Below are positions 48,201-59,190 of a stretch of 64,000 nucleotides of DNA, piece by piece. This DNA is from Warburgia ugandensis. Its lineage: Eukaryota > Streptophyta > Magnoliopsida > Canellales > Canellaceae. Each line of letters starts with the position of its first letter. Within the stretch, counting starts at the first letter, position 1. Under the pieces are notes generated by a model. The model saw only the letters and a list, made by a program, of their open reading frames with translations, was not told the origin of the DNA and did not search any database. The stretch is from positions 8,634,327-8,698,326 of the forward strand of contig CP141137.1 of NCBI GenBank assembly GCA_035236585.1, read 5' to 3'. The translations under genes were made by a program, and so were the position numbers.

Positions 48201-51200
48201 CTATGATAACATCAGTTCTCATCACCATCTTGAGCTAGTGAATTTGATGTCTGCCTTTTGTGTTTGTATATATTTAATCATGACCTGATGATTCCACTCA
48301 CTGTGCATGAATTTAGTTTTCCAAACATAAACCCAACATGCTTTCCATTTTTCTCTTGTTTTATTGCATATATTGCTTGGCATCATCGAACACAAAATGA
48401 GTATTTTCTAGTGATACTGATACATCAAGGGTTTTGGGTCTACTGGCACTCTTATCTGCATTATATGACATTTTTTATGATAGTATGCTGTCCAAAATGG
48501 TGTTGCTGAGGGAACCACCATCATATCAGGCCTGGGATTTATGACAATTTCAGTCAATCTGTGAAACACTGATAGATGGAGGCATTTCATATCCCAATTT
48601 GCTTCCAACTGATGTCCATCTTTGTATCATCATCATCTTCAAGACCTTATCCCAATTAGGGGTCAGTCACATGAATCTTGTTCCTCCTTTCCTTTCTATT
48701 AAGTGTCATGGCTTCATTTAGTCCCAAAGTTTTTAAATCTTTTCTCACCACTTCTATTCACTTTCTTTTGGGCCTTCTCCTTGCCCTTTTAGAACCTTCG
48801 ACTTGGATCGCCTCACTCCTTCTAACTGGTGCCCTTTTTGGTCTATGTTGGACATGTTCAAATCATCTAAGTCTAATCTTCCTCATCTTGTTACGTATTG
48901 GTGCTATTCCTAAGTTTCCTCTAATGTTTTCATTTCTAATTCTATCCTTTCTTGTCTTGCCACTCATCCATCTCAACGTCTGCGTTTCAGTGACACTCAT
49001 CCTATGTACTTGTTGTTCTTTAACTGCCCAACGCTCTGATCCATAGAGCATGGCTGGCTTTACAACCATCCTATAGAATTTTCATTTTAGTTTGAGTGGC
49101 ACCCTCTGATCACACAAAACTCTAGAGGAACATCTCCATTTGTTTTAACCCACTTGGATTCTCTGGGTAACCTCCCTCTCAATCTCTCCGCTCTCATGAA
49201 TTATTGGTCTCAAGTATTGGAAGTGTTCTTTTAAGGGAGACTTCGTAGTTATCAATCTTTACTGATTCTAATTCATCTCTCCATAACTCTAACTTTGTAT
49301 TTATGCCCTCTCTTGTCTCATCAATCAAAACTATATTATGTGCAAATAACATGCACCATAGAATCTCTTCGTGCAAATGTTTTGTTATCTCATCTATAAC
49401 TAATGTGAAAAGGTACAAGCTCCATGCCAATCCTTGGTCCAATCTTATACTGATAGGAAAATCACCCACCTCTTTGTTAATGATCCTGATGTTTATTATT
49501 GCTCCCTCATACATATCCTTAATTATGTCCATATACTCCCGTGGAACCCCTTTTTTGCCCAACACCTACCATATTAACTCTCTATGACTCCTATCATAAG
49601 CTTTTTCTAAATCAATAAAGATTACGTGGAGGTCCTTCCTCATCTCCCTCTATTTCTCTATCAATTGTCTAAGTAAGAAAATAGCTTCCATAGTAAACCT
49701 TCCAGGCATGAAGACAAACTGGTTCTCTGATACACTTGTCTCATGTCGTAGCGTCTTCTCTATCACTCTTTCAAAAGGTTTCATAGTATGGCTCATAAGT
49801 TTAATCCCCTGATAATTAGTGCAACTCTATATGTCTCCTTCATTCTTGTAAATTGGTACAATAGAGCTCTTCCTCCATTCATCCAACATCTTCTCCAATT
49901 TTACAATCTTGATAAACTTTTTTGTCAACCAAACTACCCATCATCTCCCATATACTTCCAGACCTCCATTGGTATATCATCATGCCCCAGAGCTTTTCCT
50001 AATTTTATCTTTTTCAAGGCCTCTTTCACTTCAGCTATTCTAATCCCACAGTCATATCTATAATGCCCAACTTTATTTGAGTTTATGGTGCTTTTAATGC
50101 TTATATTCTCAATGTACTTATAATCTAGCAATTTTGCAAGTAACTTTCCCATCTTTGTTTTATCTCGTGATCTTTGACTAGTACCCTTTGGTCTTCACTT
50201 TTAATATACTTAATGTGGTCTAAGTCCTTGCTCTTTCTTTCTCTTACTTGTGCGAGTTTAAACGCATCTTTCTCTCCTTCTTTGGATTCTAATCTATTAT
50301 AGAAATCATCATATGCCTCGAGTTTAGCCTCACTTACTATTGTCTTAGCAACCTTTTTAGCATTCTTATATTGCTCAAAGTTTTCATTACTTTTAGTCCT
50401 TTGCCATACTTTAAAACACACGTTTCTCTTTAATAATATTTTGCACTTTTTCACTCAACCACTAAGTTTTCTTTGTAGGTTGCCTTTTACTTTTAGATAC
50501 TCCTAGGACATCCTTTGTCACTTTTTTAGTGGCATGGCCATATTACTCCACACGGTGTTTACTTTTGTTTCATTATTCCAATTTTCTTCTACTGTCAACT
50601 TATTTGTAAATGATGCAGTCTTCTCTCCTTTTAAGTTCCACCACTTAGTCTTTGGACACATGTTCATTTCCTTTATTCCATACTTTAATGTAGATATCCG
50701 TAACCATTAATTTATGTTGTGAGGTTAGACTCTCATCGAGTATCACCTTATAGTCCTTACACATTGATCTTTCGACATTCCTAAGTAGGAAAAAGTCTAT
50801 TTAGCTTTTATATGGTCCACTTTTAAAGGTTAGCAACTCTTCATCTCTCTTCTTAAAGTATGTTTTTGCTATAGCTAGGTTATATGCTAACACAAAATCG
50901 AGTATAGCTTCCCTCATCTCATTTTTTTCTCCAATACCATACCCCCTATGTACCTTATCATACCCTTCTTTTTCCTTTCCTATAGGACCAATCAAATCTG
51001 CTCCTATAAATATCCCCTCTGTGTTGGGAATGTCTTGCATAACTCCCTCCATATCTTCCCAGAACTATCTCTTGATTCTATCTTTTAACCCTACTTGTGG
51101 GGCATATGCACTAATGACATTTCTCTCATAAAACAAGTTTTATTAGTATAATTCTATTACTGAATCTTTTAACATCTATAACTTTATCTTTTAATTCTTT

Positions 51201-52949
51201 ATCTACCATTACCCCTACACCATTTCTATTATTATCCTTTCCTACGTACCTTTGCTTATACCCATCGATTTCTCTAGTTTTAGCCCCTTTCCACTTGGTT
51301 TCTTGGATATAAGCGATATTGACTCTCCTACATTTCATCATATCCACTTACTCTTTCATGTCAATGTGCCTATATTCCATGTAGCGATATGAATCTTTTT
51401 CTCTTGACCTAGCCTATTTACCCATGCACTTCTCGAATGGCGAGAACCCATGCATACTTTCCACTGCACTTGGGTTCTAATGGAGCGTGTTGCTGCTGAG
51501 TGAACACCCTAGCAGCCCTTGTCCATTTTCCGCTGCATCCGGGATCCGATGTCATGCATCGTTTACAGGGAACACCCTAGCCTAAGGGAATGTCATAAAT
51601 CGATTCATGTATGGTGTTTGCTTTTGGGTTTTCCTTGCTGGCTGGCACCTAATGCAAAATACTCCTCCTTTATCCGGGCTTGGACTGGCTGCGATACAAC
51701 TATATGGAACTAAAAGTGCTGCTAGATATAGACTTCATCAAGTTCACAAACTTGGTTTGAGAGATCATATTAGGTTCTAAGGAGATACAAGTATCAAGTT
51801 ATCACGCTCAAGTACTATTTTGGTTTATGCGGATGATATTAATATTTACTGGATGTGAGATTTGACAAATAAAGATGATGAAAGAAAGCTTAAGGAAAGA
51901 CTTTGTAATGTGAAGGATCTAATGATATTAGGCTATTTAGAGGTGCTGAGATTCAAAGAACAGGGAAACACTGCAAATTACTCAACAAAAGTATGCAATT
52001 GTTCTTCATAACAAGTATAGCATGATGTGTAAGCAAGTACACACTCTTGGCATCTTTTGTAAATAAGGCAAGCAATGGGAGATAAAATAATGGATCCTTC
52101 ACGTATCTGAGTATGTGGGTGCTTTACAAAACCTTAGTATACTAGACTTAGTATTGATATGCAATAAATCGGGCTTGTCAGCATATACATTGCCATAGAG
52201 GACATCTTGTTCTGGCAGCGACAGGACTTTTAGGTATGTTTAGGGGTACTATCAGTCATGATTGTCTATGAGAAAGTTTATGACATGGATCTACAAGTGA
52301 GTTTTTCAGGTGCTCTGGACAGGGGATCTCCAAACAAGAGGTGAATTACACAAATAAGTATCTGTATTTATTAGATGATGTTAGGCTTTAAGGAGCAGAG
52401 GTTTGTAGCCAGATCCAGTGCTGAAGCAGAATCAGGGCATGGATTTATGATTGTTTGTTAATCAGTTGTGCCTGGAAGGAGATCTTGACACTAACGGTCA
52501 ATTACACTTAAAGTTTCTCTATTTTGATTAAAGGATCTTTTGGCCTTAAGGAGCATAAAGAGGCAGGCATTGTAGCAAGATCTAGTGCTGGAGTAGAACA
52601 GTGACATTACTTCCACTAATGTTGATTTTACTTGGATTAGACATTTAAGAACTTGATTGTAAAGCCTGGTTTGCTTTTCTGTTGGCAAATTCACAATCTA
52701 ATTGCAACAGATGTCACAAAATCCAGTATTCCATGCAAGTATTTTCTTTCATTTGTGAGAAGGTAGAAAAGTTGAGAGTCTACTCCATGTTACATTTATG
52801 TCTTCACTAAAGATATCACTAAAAGATACATGCATTTAATTTGACGTAGTGAATATATTTCTTGAGTGGCACCATCATGGGCGGGAGTGTCAGAACATAT
52901 GTTCTTTGTGCTAATACTGAAGTAGAGGGTGTTTGAGCCTTTTTACCTT

Positions 52950-52980
<31 letters not shown>

Positions 52981-55900
52981 ATCTATGTTAATGAAGAGAT
53001 CTAATGACATGAAATTTCTTCCTTTTTCTCTTCTCTTCATTCTTCTCCATCCAAGGTTCAGTTTCTTTTCACAATTAATGTGTCCTAGGAGCTTGGTTTT
53101 TCATCCAAGTTAAAAGAGCCGTCTTATTAATAGTGGCATATCATGGGTTGTGGAGAAAAACATCAGCAGTATTTCTACTAGGGGAAATGATAAACTGAGG
53201 CTCTTTAACCAGGCCTCAAAGCGGGCCTCCCTCTCAGCCTACCATGTGTCCCATTTAACCACAGACTCTGTGTTACATCAAATGAGGCTAAAGAATGAAG
53301 GTTTGGCAAGTATTATACAAGAAGAAGTAAAGACAAAGAATAAACAGAATTCAGTAAATCTGTTACATTAGTTAGAGGCAGTTACATCTGTTTAGATATG
53401 TCAAAAAGACAGTTATGGAAAGGGAGATAAGAGGGGAGGAAGAGGAGGAAAGAAGGGAGGATGATTGAAGGATTGAGTGGAGGTTCTAGCTCCTCGAAAG
53501 CTAGAGAATTGTAATCATAGAACCTTGTGTACAGAACAGTGTAATCATAGAATCTTGTATACAGAACAGAACCCACAGAGTTCTGCATTCTTTCTTTCTG
53601 AGTGGATTTGAAATTCCATATTCTAATCTTTTGAATTTGAATTCGATTGAAGCATCTATCACTCTGCTTAACTGCCTTTGACTGATAAAATGCACTAACC
53701 ACATACTTGGGTTAAAAAAGATACATGCCATCTTGAGGGGGATCCTCGCTTTGAGGCCTGGTTAAAGAGCCTTAGTATAGCGCTTCCCTTCTTCTAATTG
53801 TTCAAAAGACCAATACTGGCAGTCTTATTTTTCATCTATTTTGCATATCTTTTATTTTCCTTGTTGCATTTTATGGCCAATTTAGGTTAGTAAATCAATG
53901 TAGGTAGAATGCTGCTACTGAGATTAGACTTCACTTTTAACATTGTAGTGGTGCTTATTAGAGTGTGAATATTTGTTTCATCAAGATGAAATTTTATGTG
54001 ATAGTATTTGCTTTGAAGAGATAATATATCTTGTCTCCATACGTAAAAGCCATTCTACCAGTTATTACTTTACGTAATTCAAATGCTGAGAGCTGTGAGT
54101 TTAATGGAATACTTTAATCAAACAGAAGGAAGCAAATTCAAGAAAGGAGCTTGAAAGAGAAGCCTCTTTGAGTCATTCACTTGGGGAGCTTGAGGCTAAG
54201 CATAAACAGTCTACGCTTTTGGAAAAGCAAATTGAGGAGCTTGAACAGAAACTAAAGCTAGCTGCTGAAAAGTATAAGGAAAAGGTGACCTTTTTTCTGT
54301 TTTATTTTAGAGCATTGTGATATTATTTGCAATGATTTACTAATTAAATTATGCATTTCCCAACTAAGTGAAAGAGTGTTCTGGCAATGACAAGATGTTC
54401 CTAGTTTTTTCTTTCATCATTTGGTATTTTTCTTTAACTTAATGTGCTCTCTTTTTTCCATTGATTCTGGTTTCATGGATCTCATATCCATATGAGATTC
54501 ATTAGTTTGAGAATGTCTTGCTGCTTTGTATATGATGCTCATTTCCATTTACAGGGCATTTCAAGATATTTATACAGTTGTGTTTAACTCTTGCAGGAGA
54601 TTGAAGAAGAAAGAAAACTTGCACTTGTTAATGCAGAATTGGATGATTTAAAGAATAAGTTAAGTCAGACTGTAGAATTAGGAACAAAGGTTGCGGAACT
54701 TGAGAACAAGCTGAAGTTAGAAAAGACCAAGTCTGAGGCAAGTATTTTTTATTTTATTTATTCATAGATAAGCTGTTGTTCAGGTGGAAATGGACATAGA
54801 TGTTTTGCTTTGAAGACTGAATAATGGTTACAAACATAATAGATGTTTCCAAGTTCTCCATGAAATATCCCTTTCTATGTATCATAAGAGTTAATTGAGA
54901 TTGCCATGGTCCCATCACTTACACAAATAAGAGGATTAAGATGAATCCTTATGACATTTGCACGTTGAATGTGTGATGACATTACTTGTGCCTACAAGGT
55001 TCAAAAGCTGGAGACTCACTTGAAATAGATGAGGATTTCAGTCCCGGTGGGGGTTTTCAGTTCAGATTTGGTAGATTAATTATTGGTACAATCAACATTT
55101 TCTGCTTTGTACTTAAAATGGTGAAAATTTTCAAATCATAATAAATGGGCAGACACTCTAAAAAAAGATGAGTACAGTACAGAGAATGTAGGTGTAACTT
55201 GTTTCTCAGTTAACTGGAATGCAAGAATAATGCTCAGATTTAAACTAATTTTCCTATTTGAGAGCCATATTCTCATATGTATTTGCATCATTGTTAGTTT
55301 GAGAAAATTCACTTAAAACATGATATTGATTCCAGAAGACCTTCCTAAACAGCTTGGATCAATTAAGAAAAGAATGAGAAGTGGTTGGTAAAATGACAAG
55401 TGAACAGATCTTTCTTCCTCAATGCAAAGACTGACGGCATGCTAACCCTTGAGGTTTCTGAGAGAAGCATGAAGGTTTAGAACTCAAGTCTGGTCAAATC
55501 CAGTCCTTTGCAAACACAAAAACATCAAAACAGAGCCCAAAATAATTTTGAATACCAAGTCCAGTTCAACTGATTCTCCCTTATTTTTAACCAAAGGAAG
55601 ATAGAAGTTTGTCAAGTTAAAATGAGGTCGAGTATTTGATCTGTTGCTTTGGAAATACAAAATCTACATAAAACTTGGAACTCAGATTACTGTATACAGT
55701 TGGCTCTCTAACTTGTTCAAGGACCTCATGCGCTTCTAAACCATGCATGTACACAACAATATACGGTTTTGTGTTCCAAAATTTTTTCTTCTTTCTGGAG
55801 CATGATGATATAGTATCAGGAGGATAATGGTAAGCATGGCTTCTTAGATGCTCCAGTTTTCTCATTGGCTGCTAAGATGCTCAAGTTTTCTCATTGCCTT

Positions 55901-56163
55901 TGCAGGGTAAAGAAGGCATCCAAGCTGAGTCGAAGGATGGGATACAGGTGAAATCTAGAGAACTTGAACCTATGATGTCAACCCCATCAAAAAGGAAGAG
56001 TAAGAAAAGAACTGAAGCAACATCTGCTCAAGCCATAGAAGGTTCTTCGACAACATCTACTCAAACAACAGATTCCTCTTCCTCTGGAATAAATTTCCAA
56101 TTCATCTTTGGTGTAGCTCTAGTATCTATAATTATTGGTGTCATTCTAGGCAAGCGGTACTAA
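39220..56163 (+). CDS. Long coiled-coil, tail-anchored protein (PICC/PICL family)
   Basis: Seven coding exons join in phase 0: 39220-39258, 43218-46445, 46672-46914, 47022-47171, 54126-54284, 54597-54737, 55906-56163. The product is 1405 residues. The start MEEESQASSGEVS resembles the MEEE start of Arabidopsis At2g32240 (PICC) and joins AEGGEEEILANGDV. Then comes a conserved N-terminal DGEFIKVEKE motif (about residue 42), about 1200 residues of Leu/Glu/Lys heptad coiled coil, a basic TPSKRKSKKR patch (about 1346), a Ser/Thr linker, and a C-terminal membrane helix (FIFGVALVSIIIGVILGKRY, about 1386-1405). Such tail anchors place the Arabidopsis relatives at the ER, and PICC is named for induction by pathogen patterns. 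The role here is inferred from that family; I cannot tell PICC from PICL. Exon 1 is the least certain part. Confidence 0.9.
39400..39830. mobile_element. MULE-like or foldback inverted-repeat element
   Basis: About 39415-39525 is an imperfect inverted repeat of about 39695-39805. Arm landmarks: CGAGGAATGATAGCATAGT, CCCAACTTTTGCATAAGTGG, CTTTTGGTTGA and CCGTCCATCTGTTTTCTCTG, each with its reverse complement in order on the right. The spacer is about 170 bp. No transposase is present. Confidence 0.6.
41480..41605. mobile_element. Half-copy of the same inverted-repeat family
   Basis: AGAAATCAGATGAACAGGTC, TGATCAACCTTA and GCAGCATTCCTCC correspond to the right arm at 39695-39805. Confidence 0.5.
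43218..46445 (+). other. Main coiled-coil exon (1076 codons)
   Basis: A single open frame without stops. It encodes nearly continuous heptads (ELELERVAREL, KALELEL) from about residue 70 onward, preceded by an acidic N-terminal region. Conserved family blocks include GLNIELESSRKKMLELE, QKALEFGRLLESAK and TATQRNLELEDIIRSSSAAE. The donor is GTCCAG|GTTAGC at 46445/46446. Confidence 0.95.
46672..46914 (+). other. Coiled-coil gene exon (81 codons)
   Basis: Acceptor TCTAGCAG, starts ISSVMEENN, ends SAETRLKDE, donor GAG|GTAATG. Confidence 0.9.
47022..47171 (+). other. Coiled-coil gene exon (50 codons)
   Basis: Acceptor GGCTGTAG, VENIKAITAEKEVGM to HATLAEQ, donor CAG|GTTCTT. Confidence 0.9.
47288..47477 (-). 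mobile_element. Au SINE with 14-bp target duplication
   Basis: Full-length antisense copy, from AAAAAAGGGCAACCGGTGCA to GCGCCAAGGCTCTCC. CTAAGTGTTATATA occurs at 47274-47287 and 47478-47491. Confidence 0.93.
47495..47965. repeat. About 235-bp tandem duplication, diverged
   Basis: ACTGATACTT, TTCACAGGATA and TTCTACTAACATCCTTGTC recur in order, offset by about 235 bp. Confidence 0.8.
48622..51430 (-). pseudogene. RTE-type LINE (endonuclease and reverse transcriptase), decayed
   Basis: Minus-strand frames give an AP endonuclease: IATWNIGTLT (about 51385), CRRVNIAYIQETKWKGAKTR (about 51330-51280), VGVMVDKEL and QIDFFLLRN. The reverse transcriptase reads FVFMPGRFTMEAIFLLRQL (about 49720-49660), DKAYDR-like EKAYDRSHREL, and a YADD box mutated to FAHN (LFAHNIVLIDE, about 49320). 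The C-terminal end is MLYGSERWAVKEQQVHRMSV (about 49050-48990). The 3' end is an ATG/ATC-rich short repeat (TATCATCATCATC, 48626-48640), as known for RTE elements. Multiple stops and frameshifts. It lies antisense in an intron of the coiled-coil gene. 51430-51710 may be its 5' leader. Confidence 0.85.
51710..52887 (+). pseudogene. Copia RT/RNase H debris in intron
   Basis: LVYADDINIYW (about 51825-51860) is a Copia RT active-site region. RNase H pieces appear as KEQRFVARSSAEAES (about 52390-52435) and again, degraded, as KEHKEAGIVARSSA (about 52550-52590). A purine run GGGCGGGAG then leads to TGTCAGAAC at 52888, the likely LTR start. Many stops and frameshifts. Confidence 0.7.
52888..53198 (+). 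repeat. Probable Copia 3' LTR start
   Basis: TGTCAGAACATATG after a polypurine tract; includes a (CA)n run at 52949-52975. The LTR end is not identified; a MITE interrupts it. Confidence 0.4.
52949..52975. repeat. (CA)n microsatellite
   Basis: About 13 CA units. Confidence 0.95.
53199..53771. mobile_element. Possible 573-bp Tourist-like MITE
   Basis: Terminal inverted repeats of 25 identical bases (GGCTCTTTAACCAGGCCTCA followed by AAGCG), flanked by TGA/TTA, which fits a TWA-type 3-bp duplication with one change. The interior has a 30-bp tandem duplication (GTAATCATAGAACCTTGTGT..., 53512-53571). No transposase. Confidence 0.7.
54126..54284 (+). other. Coiled-coil gene exon (53 codons)
   Basis: Acceptor ATCAAACAG, KEANSRKELEREASLSHSLG to AEKYKEK, donor AAG|GTGACC. 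Confidence 0.9.
54597..54737 (+). other. Coiled-coil gene exon (47 codons) with GC donor
   Basis: Acceptor CTCTTGCAG, EIEEERKLALVNAELDDLKN to LEKTKSE, donor GAG|GCAAGT. The first GT downstream would give a stop (AGG TAA) on joining, so the GC site is required. Confidence 0.85.
54738..55905 (+). other. Last intron (GC-AG) of the coiled-coil gene
   Basis: Begins GCAAGT and ends CCTTTGCAG. No supported gene inside. Confidence 0.82.
55906..56163 (+). other. Last exon: basic patch and membrane anchor
   Basis: GKEGIQAESK start, TPSKRKSKKR patch, Ser/Thr-rich linker, 19-residue hydrophobic helix, then GKRY and TAA at 56161. The GVALVSIIIGVILGKRY end is the strongest family signature. Confidence 0.95.
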
Positions 56164-56621
56164 GCTATAATTTGTGTTTTCTGCTTTCTGTAATTAAGTG
56201 TTTCTTTATTTTTGCACAACTATGAATATCTTAACTAGGTTGAGGTCTTGAATTTGGGTGAGAATTTGTTTTTATTCCATTCCTACCCATGTGCAGAGTT
56301 GTATTGTAGCTTGCTGCAGTTGATTTTGTATGCTGCGTTTGATTTTGTATTATTTGTGTAACTTCTTTGAGTTATTTGTAACTTCCTTGCATTAGCAGAA
56401 CTTTGTTTCCTTTGAGGCTCAAAACAGCATGATTATACACTAGATTCTCGGCAAACTCTTCCCATTAGACTTGCAAATTGGCCTTCTCGCGAGTGTAGTT
56501 ATTTTTGTTGTTTGACGTAGGGATAACAAAGCATGGATGAAGTATCCATTGACGGTGATCTTGTTTCCTACTATGAGCGGCCTTACACATGGCTGAAGTC
56601 ATTCAAACGTAGAAAAAGATA

Positions 56622-56754
56622 AGGTTGTAGAAGTTGTCATCATGTCACCTTGAGGTCACACGTTCAAGGTGTAGAAATAGTCTCTTGTAAAAATGCAAAG
56701 TAAGGTTTGCCCCTTCCCCGGACCGTGCATAGGCAGGAACTTCGTGCACCGAGG

Positions 56755-56755
<1 letters not shown>
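56622..56755 (+). mobile_element. Au SINE, 5' truncated
   Basis: AGTTGTCATCATGTCACCTT to CGTGCACCGAGGC, followed directly by an AT run in place of the T tail. Confidence 0.83.

Positions 56756-56807
<52 letters not shown>
56756..56807. repeat. (AT)n microsatellite
   Basis: About 25 AT units abutting the SINE 3' end. Confidence 0.95.
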
Positions 56808-56808
<1 letters not shown>

Positions 56809-56902
56809 TTTTGATATTTATCCAAGATTTTTGTTGTCAATAGCAGAGTATAAGATCAGTGTCCATGGATAATTTTGTATAGATTTGTATCTCTGTGGCA
56901 TA

Positions 56903-57078
56903 AGGGGGGTTTTGGCACAATGGTAGAGTTATCATCGTGTGACCTTGAGGTTAGGGTTTTAAGGGGTAGAAACAGCCTCTTGCAAAATGCAAGGCAAAGT
57001 TGCATATTATTAACTCTTGTGGTCCGCCCCTTTCCCAGATCCCGCATATGTAGGAGCTTCGTCCACTAGGGCTACCCT
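56903..57078 (+). mobile_element. Au SINE
   Basis: GGGGGGTTTTGGCACAATGG head, CTCTTGCAAAATGCAAGGC body, CCACTAGGGCTACCC tail. Confidence 0.85.
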
Positions 57079-58044
57079 GCAAACAGCCCAATTTGTTCCA
57101 CTTGTGTGCGACTCAGTTTTGTTGATAACCCATACTACAAACTCATTATATATACGATAGAAGCCACGCTAATAAGCTATTAAGGTCTGCACATGCTTTT
57201 TTCAATAATTACAAACTAAGCCATTTTCCGTGATTTTCCATCACAATCATGTACTCTCATCAGCCCTGCTCAAGATAATGCTACCAAATTGGCTCAACTT
57301 CAAGCAATTCTTATTCCCCGTGCATGTAAATCGAAAGGTTGCATGCAGCTGAAGCATATACAGGCCGAGCTGTTTGATGCATTCAGCTGCTGCAACCCAC
57401 CAAAAATTTCTAGACCTCTAAGATTGATGATATTTTGTGGCCAGAGTTCTTGGTTAAGGAGTCTCGTTTTATCATTTCCCTAGTTCTTGAACTGTCTGAG
57501 ACTCAGTGCCCTGGCAAGAAGTGCTCTTTTTTGGGAATCCATTGGAGAAGAGTTTTTGTCCTAAAGTAAAACAGCCAGGGTTGTTCATGTGCAGACATGC
57601 TTCAATTCCTATCTGACATCCTGTTAGAATGCTAATGTGTTTAGATATGCATTGCTCAGGAAAGACATTTTCCATTGCCACCACTTCTCCAAGACCTCCT
57701 CAATTTTTATGGATGTCTAGAAATGATTATTTTTATTTATTTATTATTTTTTTGGAGTAAAAGTCATGAAAACTGGGAACTGATTTTCGTTTCCTTTGAG
57801 TTGTATCCATTTCCTGCTAACCAATCAGGCATAAGGAGCTACATGCGTCCGTGCACGTAAAATCCAAGTAATTCAGCAGCTTTTATCCAGTTGGCTGCTT
57901 GCCTACATCTTTGGTAGGTCATTCCAAAATTCTATTGGATGCTACCGCCTCCTAAGCGCTACTAATTTTAGGTCATAAGAATATAAAATGGGTGACTCGG
58001 AAAGAATTAGCACAGCAATACTGAGCCTCTGCATAATGGATAAA

Positions 58045-58197
58045 CGGGCAGCCCTGGTGCACAAAGCTCCTGCGAATGCAGGGTCTGGAAAAGGGGTGGA
58101 TCACAAGGGTCAATAGTATACAACTTTACCTTGCATTTTGCAAGAGGTGGTTTTCACACCTTCAACCCATGACCTCAAGGCCATACGACGACAACTA
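58045..58197 (-). mobile_element. Au SINE, head missing
   Basis: Antisense CGGGCAGCCCTGGTGCACAA to GACCTCAAGGCCATACGACG; truncated at the SINE 5' end. Confidence 0.83.
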
Positions 58198-58525
58198 AAA
58201 ATAGCAAAGTCAACACGTAATTTTTTCTTTTCTTTCAAACAAGCAAAGAATTGCAATGTAAATCACTTGCACTCCTAATTTTAATCCTCAGCTAAAGGGA
58301 AAAGCAGCAACTCAAACTTGTGACTAAGTCAATGCAACTTGTCTGCCACCAACTTGGCAACATATTAATGAACTTGAATCAACAAAATGCTGGCTCTTTC
58401 GGAATGTTTACATTCGTGTAATCGCTCGCTTAATCTGTACAAATAATCACAACATAATAGTGCTAATGCCATTCAAGCTGTGAAGGACCCTACTGTATGA
58501 AGTGGAACTATCCATTCTTTCACCA

Positions 58526-58600
58526 AAAAGGGCAGCCCGGTCCATAAAGTTTCCACCTATGCGGGGTCTGAGGAAGGGGCGGACAACAGGGACTTATTTC
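58526..58600 (-). mobile_element. Au SINE 3' end fragment
   Basis: Antisense AAAGGGCAGCCCGGTCCATA to GGGGCGGACAACAGGGACTT; only the tail half. Confidence 0.72.
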
Positions 58601-58949
58601 CCGCAAAGCCAGTCACGCTGGCACACAGATGCATGCAGTGGAGCGGACTTTTCAGTTTACTTTACCCTTCACCTTCCAGAAACAGAATCTTTCAACCACC
58701 TTCTCTTCCCTCTACTCCTTCAGACACCATACAACTATCCCATGCCGAAGAGAATCTACCACACATGGAATTCAAATCCTCACCCACCACTACTGTCCCG
58801 TAATCTCTCTCTATCTGCAAAAGGGTTATATGTTAAGTTGGGTTGGTGTCAAGAAGCAGTACAATTGTTCCACGATATGCGGAAAGGTGTAGGGCCAGAT
58901 GTGTTTGTAATTGCGAGTCTAATGACGGCTTGTACTCATTCCATGATGA

Positions 58950-59190
58950 TGATCTCTCAAGGAATTCAAGTTCATGCGCTTGTTTTAGTACTCCAATTTT
59001 GGATTTATATGGTGCATATGGTCTCATTCAAAGGGGAGCCTTGGCAGCACGGTTGAGTGATGATCATGTGACGAGCTCTCAAGGTTTTCAAGTTCATGCG
59101 CTTGTTACTAAATTGTGATGTCGGATGATGTTTTTATTTGTGCTGCAATTTTGCATTTATATGGTGCATATGGTCTCATTAGGAGGGGAG
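58950..59190. repeat. About 130-bp tandem duplication of PPR sequence plus SINE head
   Basis: CTCTCAAGG...TTCAAGTTCATGCGCTTGTT and TTTATATGGTGCATATGGTC with TCATT occur at 58953-59023 and again at 59078-59180, each followed by GGGGAGCCTTG. Confidence 0.75.
59034..59073 (+). mobile_element. Au SINE head fragment
   Basis: GGGGAGCCTTGGCAGCACGG, then GATCATGTGAC; cut off where the second duplication copy begins. Confidence 0.65.

Larger units (their letters stand above)
47172..54125 (+). other. 7-kb intron of the coiled-coil gene
   Basis: GTTCTT...AAACAG boundaries. It holds an antisense Au SINE, a ~235-bp tandem duplication, an antisense RTE LINE, a Copia fragment with LTR start, and a MITE, all listed separately. 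48000-48600 shows nothing I can name. Confidence 0.85.
56164..58525. other. 3' region and intergenic spacer
   Basis: The 3' UTR probably covers 56164 to about 56420. The remainder has three Au SINEs and an AT run. The minus-strand open frame at 57472-57684 has no recognised homologue. Confidence 0.5.

Noticed and set aside
54738..54743. GT donor five bases beyond the GC donor
   Set aside because: Joining there to 55906 gives AGG TAA, an immediate stop that removes the conserved membrane anchor.
58502..59056. 184-residue open frame as an intact gene
   Set aside because: It is a run of a SINE tail, an unspliced upstream part and PPR pseudogene sequence that loses the PPR frame at about 58985.
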